Assembly (NCBI GenBank): GCA_000149265.1
Contig: CH002044.1
Coordinates: 1,769,576-1,833,575, forward strand
Reading direction: 5' to 3'
Source of the DNA: Ciona savignyi
Lineage: Eukaryota > Chordata > Ascidiacea > Phlebobranchia > Cionidae
DNA: 64,000 bases
Shown: one piece after another, positions 1-13,461 of the stretch
How the letters are laid out: the number at the start of each line of letters is the position of its first letter
How positions within the stretch are numbered: position 1 is the stretch's first letter
The notes under the pieces: generated by a model
What the model saw: only the letters and a program-made list of their open reading frames with translations
Database searches by the model: none
Told to the model about the DNA's origin: nothing
Translations under genes and position numbers: made by a program

Positions 1-269
1 CTTTTAATGAAGGTAAACTATTAAATTGTTTTAAGCCACAAACATTGTGATGGCAATATTTTTTAACAATTTGTCATATATAACTGTAATACAATAACCT
101 TCTTTAATTATGGATAATGAGCTTGACTTACAGTACCCAAATTACATTTCAGTTTAAACTCAATAAACAACCCTTAATTCTATCCAATATCACAAATATA
201 TTAACACAACATGTGAATATGTGCTCTTAGAAGGGCAATCTGTTTAATTTATACATTTCCACCACTTAC

Positions 270-3200
270 TTCAACTTCGATTTTCCAATTATTCGTTTCA
301 CGATCAAATCCACCACCAGGGGGTGTGAAGAGCGATCCAGGGCAGTGAGGAAGGCGAGACAGAATCCCTCGTAAAGTGCTCGCTGCAAGGTCATGTGACC
401 ATTGTGCGATATATAGCTCAAAGCCCTGATTGTAATAATAAAGTTAAAAAAATCTTCGTCTTAATTTACACAAAGGGTGAAATCCAAAGCGAAATATTAA
501 TGCGGTCTAACCCTAAATCTACAACAAAAATTCTAGTTTAACTTCAACTTACCTATCAAAACACCAACCACACCATTGATTGTATGATTGTCAATGTTAT
601 ATAAACACACCGTTCACACCTTGATTGTTACAATTTATGCCTCGTAATACAATGTAAGTTATGCTAAGTTAGTAAGTAAGGAAGGTTAGCTTGTATTTAT
701 CCAAATGTATGGTACCATGGCCATAATAGAATATGTATAAACGAACAGTATTATTAAAATTGGCCCCCAATAATGCATAATGATATGCGTAGGACTACAA
801 TAAAAAGTGTTACCTTGTGTGTTCTACATAACAATGCATTTGTGAGTGCATAAATGGTATATTTACGATACACAAAAATTCATTTTAGGAAAAGTTTTGC
901 TGATAAAATAATGCGTCTGTGGAAGGAGTGGATACTTAGTACTGGAAGTACTGAAGTACTGGAAGGGGGTTGATACTTGATTTTATGGAACCATAGAAGA
1001 TATGACATGGGTAATTATTGCTTTTGTTCGGGTTTTGTTCGGGTTTACTTCGTGTTTTTGGGTTTGTATACGAATCCTAAAATAAGAGAATACAAATAAA
1101 AAAGGAAAGTATGAAGAAATATAACAATTATGTATTCTTACAAAAACGTGGTTCCAGTAACTATTGCAAGGTGTTCAGCACTTAATATAACTACAAATAG
1201 GTAGACGTGCACCTCTTTTACAACTAATTAAAAAAATCATTATCTGCTTAATATTACCGGCATAAAGGTTCGAAGTGAATAATGTGGCTTGCGTCCCGTG
1301 CCATCCACCAACTTGTCAAGTGACAACTTCCTTACTTCATTGTAAAATGTTACAACCCCATCAACTATTGAAGTGCCAGAAATCTAAACAATATGTGATG
1401 TTGGTGAATATAAAGTTTTCAGCAAGTATAAAAAATATTATATTCATGGACGGCATTAAATTTATCTTATTCAGAATTCGAAACATACAAATATGGAAAA
1501 CATTAAATGCAGATATGTAGCCAATATTTTAGCTTCTTTTAAGCAGTTTTTAAAATTTTTAGGATTTTAAATTAATATAAAGAAACTGAGAAGCAAACAA
1601 TTTAAATCTAAACTTAAATGATTATACCTTAATTTATTCTTTCCTATATGTGTTAACTAATTTATTAGCGTATCTATCACAAACCATTTCTATTTACAAT
1701 TATTTTAACATAAGTTCTTTAATTTTAATTATGAATTAATCTTATTGATTAAGCCATATGGCCTATGCACAGCTTATTTACGAGTGTAAAGTTGAAAATA
1801 GAAATGATATTTACAAGTGTAAAGTTGACAGTCAGATGATTAACTTTTCACCTGATAAGAATTATTTAACCGACTATCACCTTTATACAATTATTTAACC
1901 GACTATCACCTTATGTGTCATACAACCACGTATAATGCTCTAAAATACATAGGCTTCAAAGTATTACATTTCTGTGTTTGAGATAGAAATCCACTATAGT
2001 AGAAAGGTCGTTGTAATTGTTCGGCTCGTCAACATAGAACTCGGTGAATCGGTTCCGGATTCCGTCCGAGAGATTTCGTTTGCCCACATCCGTAGCTGGG
2101 TTCATGGCCGCAAATAATCTGGAATTTAATAAAACATTAACACCCTGCATAGCTAAAATTGTCTTTCAACATATTGGCTTATAAACCTGCAATGCACAAA
2201 AAATGGACCAGATGTGTAACCGACCTTATTGTACTGAGAATAAAGCACCATTTTTTCTTTTAAAAAAACATGCACCTAATAATTCTGCGTGCCTAATGTA
2301 TGGATCAGGTAATGCTTTATGCTTAATTGGGTTAAGTATTATAGCACCGTGCCCCTATGGATTGAAAATATAGTAATTATCTACTAAAAGTGCATTTATT
2401 TACAACTATTTTTGTTATGTTGTCGTTATTGAAATAAACTTGTTTATCCGCATAGTAATGTAGCTGTGCAGTCGACAAAATTGGCATAAAAACCAAAAAA
2501 ATAGGTCGAGACGCTGTTATCACAAAATGTTTAAACATAAATTATTTTGGCGACCTGAAATTTTGGTGTCGTTCGACTGGTTTTGAATCCCCGCGCTCCA
2601 GCAGCACAATCGATCCCGCTTCCGATTCCAATACACCGCTCAAACACTCGAGGGCGTCGGAGGGAGCCAGGTTGATTTCGTCAAGTAGGATCCACTCTCC
2701 GAGTCGCATGCATCTTGCAAGTTCGCCTGTGATGTTATAATAGAGATTTTAAAGTAAAAATGTTTAGTTTATTTCGATTTAAAAAAATATATATATATAA
2801 AAATAAGTAATAACAATTTTGAGTCGATATTTCATGACAAAACAGCAGGAATCCGAAAAATCTTCATATAAATAGGAAATAACTATATTGGCTTTATGTT
2901 TTTGCTCAGACTATTACTTAAAGACATCAAAGCATGACTCACCCTCTACAAAATTAAACGCGATTGGAGAATCAGATTTCAACTTTGACCTCAATTCATC
3001 CAGGTCACAAATCATCTGTTGCCATAGTGATAGTGATTTCTTGCTTTCTTTGTCATTCTATTAGATAAAATTACATTTTAACAAAAATGACAAAAATTCA
3101 TTTCACAAAAGTTTATTAAACTGTTATCTGTGCAATAAAAAACATAAACAATGAAGAAGTTAAAAATATATTAAAAACTCACTGATTTTGAAAATCTTTT

Positions 3201-6200
3201 GAATGCTGCATTGCAACTGTGCACCATTAATTGATGCAAGTCGAGGTATCTGGGGTTGATAAAAAAATAAATTTATGTTTTTAGCAGTTTACGACTAATA
3301 CTGATGATACCCAAGCCGTAAAAGGTACAGATACTTTCGAACTGTAATTGTTCAAGAAAATATTAAAACTATTTTGACAATTTCTTTAAACATTTTGTCG
3401 TGAAGCGTATTTTTGTGAAACCATCACATTTTAGGTCATTTAAAAGTTTTTTGCCCATTTTATTTGATGTAATTAAGATTAGAGACTCTGGCCGATTTAA
3501 ATGGCGATTTTAGATTCGTGTTTGTGGAGATTTTAATCCCCAGGATTTAAAACTACATTTTGCCCATCACGAGAGACATTATTTAATTTGTGAGAAACTA
3601 CATTACCTTTTACTTCCATAGCAAGTTTGTAAATGCGATAGAAACTTCAAGTTCTGCTGACGGGAAAACGTCTCACAAAACAACTTCTCGAATTTCTCTC
3701 TTACTGGCGCCACAAAGTGGCGGATCTGAGTGGGTTTGAAACCTCCGAGAAGATCAGCCGAGTTCGATTGTTGCGACATATTGACGACGTGCAGGTGGTG
3801 ACCTGTGAAACGATTTCATTTGAATACTTATTCGTAAATGACTTGAAGAATGGGCAGATTACTGAGTATTTTTTGTGTTAATATTCATGGGCTGGACCCA
3901 CACTTAAGCTTTAATTCTGGCACACCTTTGTTTCTTTCTAGATTGCTATGATTAGGCATCAGAACCAAACAGGTGACCTCAAATATAAAGGAATTCGCAT
4001 GCGTGTGGGTCCAGTCCTATCAAGTACAAAATTTTCTAGCCTTGTGTGGCAATAATTGGATTTAATTCACAAAAAATTACATTGGTAGGAATGAATCCAG
4101 CAAAAATCAGCCAGGAAAGTAAACCTTAAATCAAGTTAAACTAGACATGTGTCATTAAGAATACAAGACTGACTCTGCAGGATGCAATGCAATACCTATT
4201 CCAGTTAAACTAAAAGACGACAACTTAACAAAAATCTATGTAAAGTTTAGAAATTTTATGAGATAAATAGACAAATATGGATAATTATAATTTAGAATGT
4301 TTTTTCATTGCCGGTTTACACCAAGGGATAATCACATTCAATTCATGCTATAGATTATAAAAATAGAAGTCAGTTTTACCAGTTTCCTGAGCAAGATACT
4401 GCAGGACTGAGGTTTTGCCAACACCAGTTTCACCAACCAGCAACACTGGTTCACTGGTTTCCACACAACCCGCAACTTGCTCAAGCAAAACACACGAGTG
4501 CCTAGATAGAATAGAAAACACATTTTTACATCATATTACATGGAAAATCATAAAATACGGGTAATTTTCAGATTACCTTGTAACCCTCCAATCCCCCTTC
4601 TGCTTACCACAGGTATTTTGGGGGTTTTATATTGAGTTTTTTTAAGGATTGGTTTAAAACAAATTAATTAACGAAATTGTTTGGGCTTGCAAGACACAAC
4701 TACATATAAAGTGGCCAGGGTAGAAATTGACCAAAGCACTTGTGTAGTCATGAATTCCGACTAAAACACATTACCTACTGTAATATTCTTGCTGGAATGT
4801 TATTAATGTCTGTTATTTGCCGTAATTACAGAGAAAATATATTTAGTAAAGAAAGAAAAAAAGTTAATAATAAACACGCTGTTTTTTTTAACAGAAAACT
4901 AGGGTATCCTGTTATCGAATAACTGTGATCTACATAGTTGAAGTTGTATTATTAAAATCTTGGTGGCAACCACATCATCAAAATGGTATATTAACACAAA
5001 ATGCTTCAAAACAAATATGGTTTAATTCACCTGGTTTTGGCGAAGGGTTGTTTTCTTTCAAGGCCAGTCTTCAATGTAAGGTTAAACCTCTCCAGAGAGC
5101 TTTTCCCAACATTGAAAAATTTCCGATCGATTTCAACTTCAGGCCGGTAGGATTCGCAGAAGTATTCTGCCTGTGAAGATAAGAAACTCGTAGTACTTAG
5201 TTTGTTTTTGTCGTTTAGGTGGGAAAATCTAGTATAGTTATCACACAAGAAATTGTCAGAATACCTTGTGCCCCACTAACAGGTTGCTAAACAGGTTGCA
5301 GACTGTTGTTATGTAGGAGTATGATTAGGAATATTTTAACCCATTAAGTAACTGGGTCTAGCCAGCGTCTGCAATGTACCTTGTCCAGACACAACTGACG
5401 GCTATTATAATCGACTGAGTTCAATCAGGTGGACCCATTGAAAAAAACAAGCGGATTACATTAAAATGCATTGAAAATTAAATAGAATTCAAAAACACCA
5501 ACATGAAATTAATGTTATTAAGTCGAATTCTAAGATAAACAACAAAGCAAGACAATATGATCTATGTCAATGGATAATTTCCTGCCATGAAATCTTTAAG
5601 GCAACTTATGTACACCAAAAATTCACATTTTATCCTTGTAACCCTAATCCAATGTTTCCCAAACTTTTTTAGTCGCTGACTAATTCCAAACCAGCAAAGT
5701 CTTTGCAGACTCAAAGCTGAAATCTAAATTTCAAAAAGTTCTTCATTATATGAAAATATTGTTTCGCGTGCACAAAAGCATTATTGTTTCGTTACGACAC
5801 AATAAATTGAAATTTAATACATCCCACTTCCTAGGAAAGCATAAATTTTGCCACCATCTAGGATAGGATAGGATTAGGATATTCATCTTTATCCCCGTGA
5901 ATGGGAAAACCAAGGGGGTTAACAGACACGTTCCTTGAATTTGGTAGAACCCATTATTCCGCTGGGTTCAGGCAATGTCCGTAAAGTGCCTTGCCCAAGG
6001 ACACAACCGACTAGCTAGCGACCAGTTTCGCACCTGCAACCTTCGATTAAAAGGCGACGCACTTAACCGTTAGACCAGGGGTTCCCAAGCTTTTCTCAGG
6101 ACGACCCCAAAGACAACTTTCAAGTGTCCAGTGCGACCCAAGGTCAAACAGTGATGTCACAATAAGCACCTACATTTTCGATAGCATAAGTACAGACTTA

Positions 6201-9200
6201 GTTAGAGTGATGCCTATAAGCCTGTTTTACAGTAAGCCATGGTACAAACTGCTAAATTTAACATGGTTTGTCAAATCTTAGATGTTTTGTACATCCATTA
6301 TTACCATACCTCACTGACCCCATGACCTGTTTGCGACCCCACCTACTTATCACTCCGACCCCATTTTGGGTCGCGACCCCTGGTTTGGGAACCCCTGCGT
6401 TAGACCAACGGGCCGGACATCTATTCCACTACCCGCCACATAAAAAAATTTGGCCATGAATAGGAAAGTTCCAATGCTTTATAGTAGCTCATATGCAGTT
6501 ATATGATTCTAGCGTTATGTGCTTGCAGACTCATTTAACTCATTCGAGTCCACAGACAAGGGTTGGGAAACACTGCCCTACTCCCTAAACACTACTTAAA
6601 CACATGTGCGAGGTCGACCTTTTCACTTGCGATGTTGAGCTCGGAGCAGATAATCTTCACCATGGCGACGCGTGCTGATGGTTGCCATAACGATGAGACG
6701 AGACAATCGATGGCGGTAAGTGCGACGAACTCCCCGATGCCAGCTGTGGTTGACGAGATCTTGATGTGCTCCGACACACGGTGGCACCACTTCAATAAAT
6801 CCCTGGGAATCAACATAATAAGTCGGTAAAGTTGGGTGATGACTCGTACAATGCATGCAACATTGGACAGTTGGATGAGTGACGTGTCAGATAGTCAGAG
6901 AGAGGCGTGATCGAAACCAGATACTAACTAGCAGACAATGCATGAGTCCAGTAGTTAATAATAAAACACTGCAACAGTGACGCTAACGTATACAACACAA
7001 TGCTACAGCTCCGGTAATATGAATATGAGCATGAGGTAATCTAACAGTTGGCTGTATAACAGCCCCTTTTTCGTTTTCTCACTAATGTATAAGAGTATCG
7101 CATTTAAAGATGTATAGAATAACATACCAAGTAATCCTTAATGTAGGCCTCAAGACAACTATACCATCAAATGTAAACATAGGGGCTTTTGACTTTGTGA
7201 GACAAAAAAAAATAACTTTGCAAGACAAAATAAGTTTTGTGGTTCTGTCATTTAAATAATAAAAAGCTTATTATTTTAAATACAACAAGATAGCTTAATA
7301 AAGGCAATAGTAACCTTCTTGATGGTTTTTACCTGATTAATAAAATGCAAAAACAAGTATCTGAACCTGGTTGATAATTTTCGCTTTGTCATTGAAATAA
7401 TAGTTGAATCCTGTTCTGTAAGCTTCAAATAAATACTCAACAGTTTTTCAGCAACAGTGTCCAGATTTGGGAACTTGTGATGAATTATCTGAGAAATATT
7501 ATGATTCTGATTAGTTAGCAAGTGATTTGCACTACATCACAACACATGTAAATCTAAAATCAACATTTACATCCAAGTATTTTTTATTCCCATAATATTA
7601 AATATCTTAGTTTAAACTTAATAGTTATTGAAATATTCAATTCCTTCCATTTATTTTAGTTACATAAGTGATTTTTAACTTATTTTATTAGACTAGGTAC
7701 ACTGCAATCGTGCAATTTTTTAAAGTTAAATATTATATATCATCAAACTATGTCTAATTTTTTTTAAAGAGAATGCCTTTAAAGTATTGGGTAACCAATT
7801 CAAGGCTCTTCAGTAGCTACCCAAAGTAATTTTAAATTGCACAAATTGCAGTACAAGTTATTTATAAAGCGCAAACTTAAACTTTTACTTGTTTCAAATC
7901 AGTTGATGAAATGGTCTCCATAGAAATCACAGAAACATGTTTTAGCATCATTCCTAATCCAATATGGCCGACAATGGAGGTTCCCATGGTATAGCGACGG
8001 GTCATAAAGAGTCGGAAGTTTGATGACACAGCATTGTTTTGGTCAGGACGCCCAGGAATGCTGAGTCGCCGTGATTCAATAAGCGGAAGCAGCATAGAAA
8101 TCTTAAAATATTAAATTGTGAGGTTTAGTTGAAACAAATATTTAATATCCCCAAACAATTTTATGCAAATACAGTTTATAATTATTTTTTTAGATTTAAA
8201 AAAAAATCATAGATGTCATTTGACATGTTGAAAATGGATGTTGATAAAAAACTGATGTAGTTGACAATTGGTTGAAAAAATTCTAACCCATCCACACCCA
8301 GACTCACCACATCCATCGGAGCTCGATCAACATCCTCAAGTAACAACCAATCGCCATCTCTGCAAGACTGGACCAACAAGCCGGGCTGCCACACAAATTC
8401 ACCTGTGATCGATCACATGTTACAGCATTAGGATAGTATGTGGGTATGCGGGGTGATTATTTTATAAGACACACTAGGGCTAGCTATGTAGGTGTTAAAT
8501 GTTCATTACTCTTAACATCTGGGTGTCAGTACCGATCCGGGGAAAAGTCAATTCTGCCAGTATCATAGATATAACTGGCTTAAAGCAATTGCCCGAGATT
8601 GAGAAAAGATAGGATACTCATTTTTCGTCACATATACAGGACAATGAAAGATGAGATAACACAAACAATCAGATTAAAAGTTAGTTTCGAAAGCTAGTTT
8701 AGTCTGTTATACATGATCTTATTAAGAAAACAACTATCAGAAATTGGTAAGGGTGAGGGTTGAACCAACCACCAGCATAGTCATGTCATATGTCCTTGTA
8801 ATAAACCGACGGACCAAAGTAGTGGTAAGCTAAACACAACAGGTACCCCTGCATGAATATTCCACAAGGACATGTGAATTAGAACGGTCATTCCAACCTG
8901 GAACAGCAGTACACACGTATGTCCCCGTCAACGTTTTACTGTCTGTGTCATCGCTTAGCTGAATCTTCGAGAATTTTGGTGGTTTGTCACGGCCTATGAA
9001 TACAGAAATAAACATTGGCTTGTTTTAAATATTACAGCCCAATCATTAGAGATGAGACACTTTATATTTTTGTTTGCTCTGCAAACAAAACTGTAAGAGA
9101 AAAAAACAGTAAAAGCAGAATAGAAATGCAGTGACATCATATCATGGTTGATTGGTTGTCATAAAAGTCATAAAAATAACACTTTTTATGTCATTAAAGA

Positions 9201-12200
9201 TAAGTTGACAGTGGTCATGCTTACTTCCTAAACAAATGTAAAAAAGCAATATCCTTACTAACCGGTTTTTCTCGCAATATTCTCGATTAAGGTAGTTTTC
9301 CCACAGCCTACGGGACCTTTAATAATGTAAATTAATTAAACAAGTATATAATGATACATTGGTATAAAGCAAATGGTATTTGAGGTGGAAATCCTTTACA
9401 GCCATATTAAGCATAACAAACTAAGAATAATATGTATAACAGCATGCATAATAATTTAAACCCATTGTAGAAATGAAAAATACTAGGTCACCTTCAAGCA
9501 AAACAGATTTTCCCTGTGAAATCGCTATAGCAAGTTTCTGAAGTTGATTCTTTACCTCATTGGATATAACAAGTTCCATTTTACCTGCAAGTATTGGATA
9601 GGATAAGATATCCCAGTGAATGGGAAAACCAAGGGGGTTAACATATAGGCAATCGTCAGATCACCTCGCACCCACCGCCAGGCCAGCGAAGCTAGTGCAG
9701 TGTGTTGTGTATGATAGACACGATCCCTCGAATTGGTAACCCATTAATCCGCTGGGTTCAGGCAATGTTCGTAAAGTGCCTTGCCCAAGGACACAACCGA
9801 CTAGCTAGCGACCAGTTTTGCACTTGTCACCTTTCGAATGAAAGGCGACGCCGGACTAATTATTTTAGTGTATGAGAATATTAGGATAATTAGGCACTTT
9901 TATTGATGAGGAAGAGATATTGAAATATAAAGTTTAAAACAGGTAATCATAAAATTCACTCTCTCGTAGTTGAGTTACCGGATTTATTGTAGAGTGTTGA
10001 AAAAAGATCGGCAAATAACTTTATTTCTGTTTTCAAATTAGTTAATTTTCCATTTGGTTTAAGCCAAAACAAATTAAACTTGCATTCAATATTAGAATTG
10101 CTTAAGGACACAACATACTCCAACCAGCTATTAAACGGTTTTTATTCCACAGTCTTCTAGATCACAAAATTGTAGCCTACTTAACAAGTGACCCATGCTA
10201 ACGAGGGGGTTGTACTTACCTGCAGCCCCAATTTGTTTTGATAGCACGACCCCACACACTGAAGTTAAACTATTCGGTAAATCGTTTGAAACAATCGCAT
10301 GACGTGTATGACTCTGCACTTTTTCCACAGTTGTCACAATGCAATGAACATCAGCATCTTTTTGGCAGCTGAATATAAAGGGCAAAGATGTGAAACTTTA
10401 TTTTGCTTCTTCTTAAAAAAAACCAAAGCCAAGAAGTTAATATCAATCCAATCAAACACTACTAGGTCTGCAACAATATATCGATAACTGCGATACCACT
10501 TCGGGACAATACTCAGCGTTCCAATTAAGGGATCGAACCGTTTTCAGAAGTTCGTGAATTACAAAATTTAACAAAATCGCGAAAATATAAATTACCGGTA
10601 CTGATTTCGCGCACTTTTAATATTAAATCCTAAACACGTTAATATAACATTGTTTGCCTTCAACATAACATTATTTATTCACTTTGCCTTTTCTTTGCAT
10701 TATTGGCGTATAATAAGAATTGCTATCTTTAACGTACGAACAGCCATTATGCGTTTATATACCTCGATTCCTTAATTGATGATTGTCGAGATGCGACAGA
10801 CCCATGTTGAATTTATGTTTATTGCAGTTTAATCATTACTACTAAATAACGGTACTGTTTTCTTTATAAAAATATCTTTCTGGTCATTTAAGGGTTAGTT
10901 TAATTATTTTAAGCTTTGAAACCGCATTTAAGGCAATTTAACATAACCAAAAATTTTTTGGCGAGCTTTCGTGCTTATTAGGAAATTTCCAACACTTGCC
11001 TACACAGTTTTTTGGTAAAAATAGCATTTATGCATTTACAAACACANNNNNNNNNNNNNNNNNNNNNNNNNNNNNNNNNNNNNNNNNNNNNNNNNNNNNN
11101 NNNNNNNNNNNNNNNNNNNNNNNNNNNNNNNNNNNNNNNNNNNNNNNTTTTATTCGAGATAATCCCATACTTGACCAGCGATTATCGCCACTTTTTTTAA
11201 GTATCGTGGCAGCCCTAAACACTACTAAACTAAAACACCATGGAAGAAGGCCAATGACATTATACGCTGATGTACAACTACAGGTTAAGAGAAAAAAAAC
11301 AGACTTTGATAAAAACACTTTTATTACAAAAAATTAATAAGCTATATTGAACACTGAAGATGATTGTAGTAAACTATTGAAATGTTTATCAGCTTAGTAC
11401 TGAGCCTCCTATCTTATTTCAGGACATTTATTTTTCTCATTAAAATTTAATTCTTGGTGTCAGTTTTTATTGGAGAATGTACCAGTACTAGTATTAAGTA
11501 CCAGTACATTAAAAAAGATACTAAGAAGAGTTTTTTCTTTTCCAAAAACAAATAAAAATAACAACCTTAACTGATCAGCATGAAATTCTTGAATATCCTC
11601 ACATTGATTCGGACCACACAGTCCAATTGCAATAGATATGATCTTCATTAGCTGCCAACGACAGCCCGACTTCATGTGAGGATAGTTGGAATGAAGGTAG
11701 TCCACTAAATCAGACCATGGCCAATCAAATTGGAGTAATTCAGGAAATTTCTGTAAAATGGACAATAATTTTCCACAGTTTTTATGTTTAATAATCTAAA
11801 AATCAGTCTAAGCCTAAGCAACCAAACAGCATGGTTTCATAAAAGTTCACATAATTAGGATAGTAAATTATTTGCACTATTTCTTTTACTGCCACTGCTT
11901 GGCAATATTACATGAATTTATCACATTTAAAAATGACCAATTAATTTTATAAAAAATTGGAAAATAATACCAAACAAAAAAATAAATTAAAAAAAGGATA
12001 AATTAAAAAAAAACTAGACAAACAACATCATTTAAAATACACATATAAACTTAAAAATATGTGTTTATTGAACATTTTAAAACCTTATATTCAAACAACT
12101 TTAACCCTTCAAAAATACTACAGATTACCGTTACAAGTGAATATGTTGCATCTATTAACTCATCCATGTCGTCGTGTGATATTTTCTGTCGTTTCTTCGG

Positions 12201-13356
12201 AACATCGATGCCACAATTGTCCAACCGCTTGAACGGGGGACCATTATTTTGAAGGAACGATACCGTGAATCTATCATTGCAATTAGAATTAGTTGGAGTG
12301 GTGTAGCTTATCTTATAAGAACATACGAAGGTTATGATGTTGAAACCATCAGCTTGCTGGTCACTTGTACTTATGGCTAAGGCAATTAATAAATGTTATT
12401 TGAACTGAGCAAATTTAATTAAGTTGAACAAAAACTACATCAATGCATCGCAATAGCTCTGATAAACCACTTAGCATAAATTAAATTTAAAGGATTTTTA
12501 CAGCCTTTATTAGTCGCACTCTCACCAACCGGAAAAAAAAAGTTTAAAAAGTGAACAGTGAAGTCTTTATTCATCTTATTATAAACAATGGACCAGCAGT
12601 GCTATATCAATAACTTCAATGCACTTACTCATGTAATGATGGTACAGTCGAATTGCATAACCAGCCGAGTATGACAAATAACCGTTCATGTGCGACTAAC
12701 TTATTTTCAGATTTTTCAATCGATGTAGAAATCCTAAAATATAAAAGAGGATTTATTACATACACGCTTGTATTCAGATTTATTTGTGGTTGTTTTGGTG
12801 GTCCATACCATTTGACTCTTGTGTGAAGTAAAGTTAGATAAATGTGAATTAAAACACAAATAAATTATGCATCTAGTAATAATATTTGAATTAATAAAAA
12901 TAAACGTATGTATAAAAGAACAAAAGTTTACCTATGTAATAAGTCCAATGCGATGGGTCCAACAGAATGGCAGAGTTGTAATGCTGCTTTCTGGCTACTT
13001 TTAAACAAAACTTGCGAAAGAATCTGCAGCACAGCAGAGCGATCTTTATTCGACCAGATCTATGATTTAAAGCATTTTTGAGTAAGAATCATAAGGGACA
13101 TAGCTCAGCAGACGTTCACTATGTTTGCATTTTTTTGGAGTTTTAATAAAAATAAAACCAGCTACCTGGTTACATGTGGCCTAATAGCTAACCACTCATG
13201 GGGATGGGGTTAAACATGAATATACACCTTTTTTAAACAAAAATATGAATAATTCACCTGTTTGGCCAGGTATTTTTGTAGCAACTTTTGCGCCAACGGA
13301 TTGGCCAGAACAATATTCTTTAATGCGTTGTGTATATCCGCATGGAAATGCTCCAT
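270..13356 (-). CDS. MDN1: Midasin (MDN1/Rea1), N-terminal 22 exons, 3' part beyond window
   Basis: Midasin is the giant nuclear dynein-like AAA+ ATPase that strips assembly factors from pre-60S ribosomes. I read 22 exons: 13258-13356, 12932-13059, 12629-12733, 12129-12270, 11572-11750 (donor uncertain by two codons), 10220-10368, 9492-9584, 9263-9316, 8898-8993, 8308-8402, 7889-8101, 7367-7488, 6619-6802, 5031-5170, 4380-4501, 3607-3802, 3183-3249, 2943-3057, 2555-2726, 1968-2118, 1258-1383, 270-425. GT/AG sites and phases agree throughout, except at exon 21 (see findings). AAA1 has Walker A GPVGCGKTTL (exon 8) and Walker B WLLLEDVDRA (exon 10). AAA2 has Walker A GETGVGKTSV (exon 15), Walker B WILLDEINLA (exon 19) and the family motif FAAMNPATDVGKRN (exon 20). 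The start is placed at MEHF, matching the vertebrate N-terminus as I recall it; an in-frame upstream ATG would add about 35 residues. AAA3-6, the linker and the MIDAS domain would lie left of position 1. Confidence 0.95.
5860..6417 (-). mobile_element. tRNA-derived SINE, (TATCC)n-tailed, split by a hAT MITE
   Basis: On the plus strand the tail GGATAGGATAGG is at the left and the tRNA-like head at the right, so the element is antisense. CATCT flanks both sides (5855-5859 and 6418-6422) as a short target duplication. The body is the standard family sequence with an internal deletion. A second hAT MITE interrupts the head at 6076-6397. Confidence 0.85.
6076..6397. mobile_element. hAT-type MITE inserted in the SINE (innermost level)
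   Basis: Termini CAGGGGTTCCCAAGC and, inverted, CAGGGGTTCCCAAAC. The perfect 8-bp target duplication CGTTAGAC (6068-6075 and 6398-6405) is the SINE's own head sequence, so the order of insertion is certain. The interior has repeated 'gcgaccc' words and no ORF of note. Confidence 0.9.
7697..7854. mobile_element. Short palindromic MITE in a midasin intron
   Basis: The two ends are inverted copies (ACTGCAATCGTGCAATTTTT against ACTGCAATTTGTGCAATTTA read from the right) with GTAC at each boundary. It is about 158 bp, lies between midasin exons 11 and 12, has no coding capacity, and its superfamily is unclear. Confidence 0.5.
9596..9856 (-). mobile_element. tRNA-derived SINE in midasin intron 6
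   Basis: Tail GGATAGGATAAG at the left and head ending CGACGCCGGA at the right. It is a near full-length but diverged family copy. The tail starts only about 12 bp upstream of the acceptor of exon 7 (exon start 9584), so the acceptor's polypyrimidine region overlaps SINE-adjacent sequence. Confidence 0.85.
11047..11147. other. Assembly gap (101 N)
   Basis: A run of N inside the midasin intron between exons 5 and 6. No exon is needed here, because exons 5 and 6 join in phase without it. Confidence 0.99.
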
Positions 13357-13461
13357 ACTGGCGATCTTCTGTTTAAACTTCTTGAGAAAATATTTTCTTC
13401 TGCAGAATTGTTCAGCTTTTACGAGTTGTCCAATACTTTCTAATCTAATGTTTAGTTCCAA

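Larger units (their letters stand above)
5650..6575. mobile_element. hAT-type MITE (outer level of a three-level nest)
   Basis: The ends read CAATGTTTCCCAAAC and, inverted, CAGTGTTTCCCAACC, typical hAT termini. The flanking 8-mers CCCTAATC (5642-5649) and CCCTACTC (6576-6583) match at 7 of 8 positions, as expected of an old hAT target duplication. Without its inner insertion it is about 360 bp and has no coding capacity. It lies in the midasin intron between exons 13 and 14, ending about 40 bp before exon 13. Confidence 0.8.

Noticed and set aside
11028-11337. ORFs spanning the gap in the midasin intron
   Set aside because: Midasin exons 5 and 6 join in phase without them, and their central residues are unknown.
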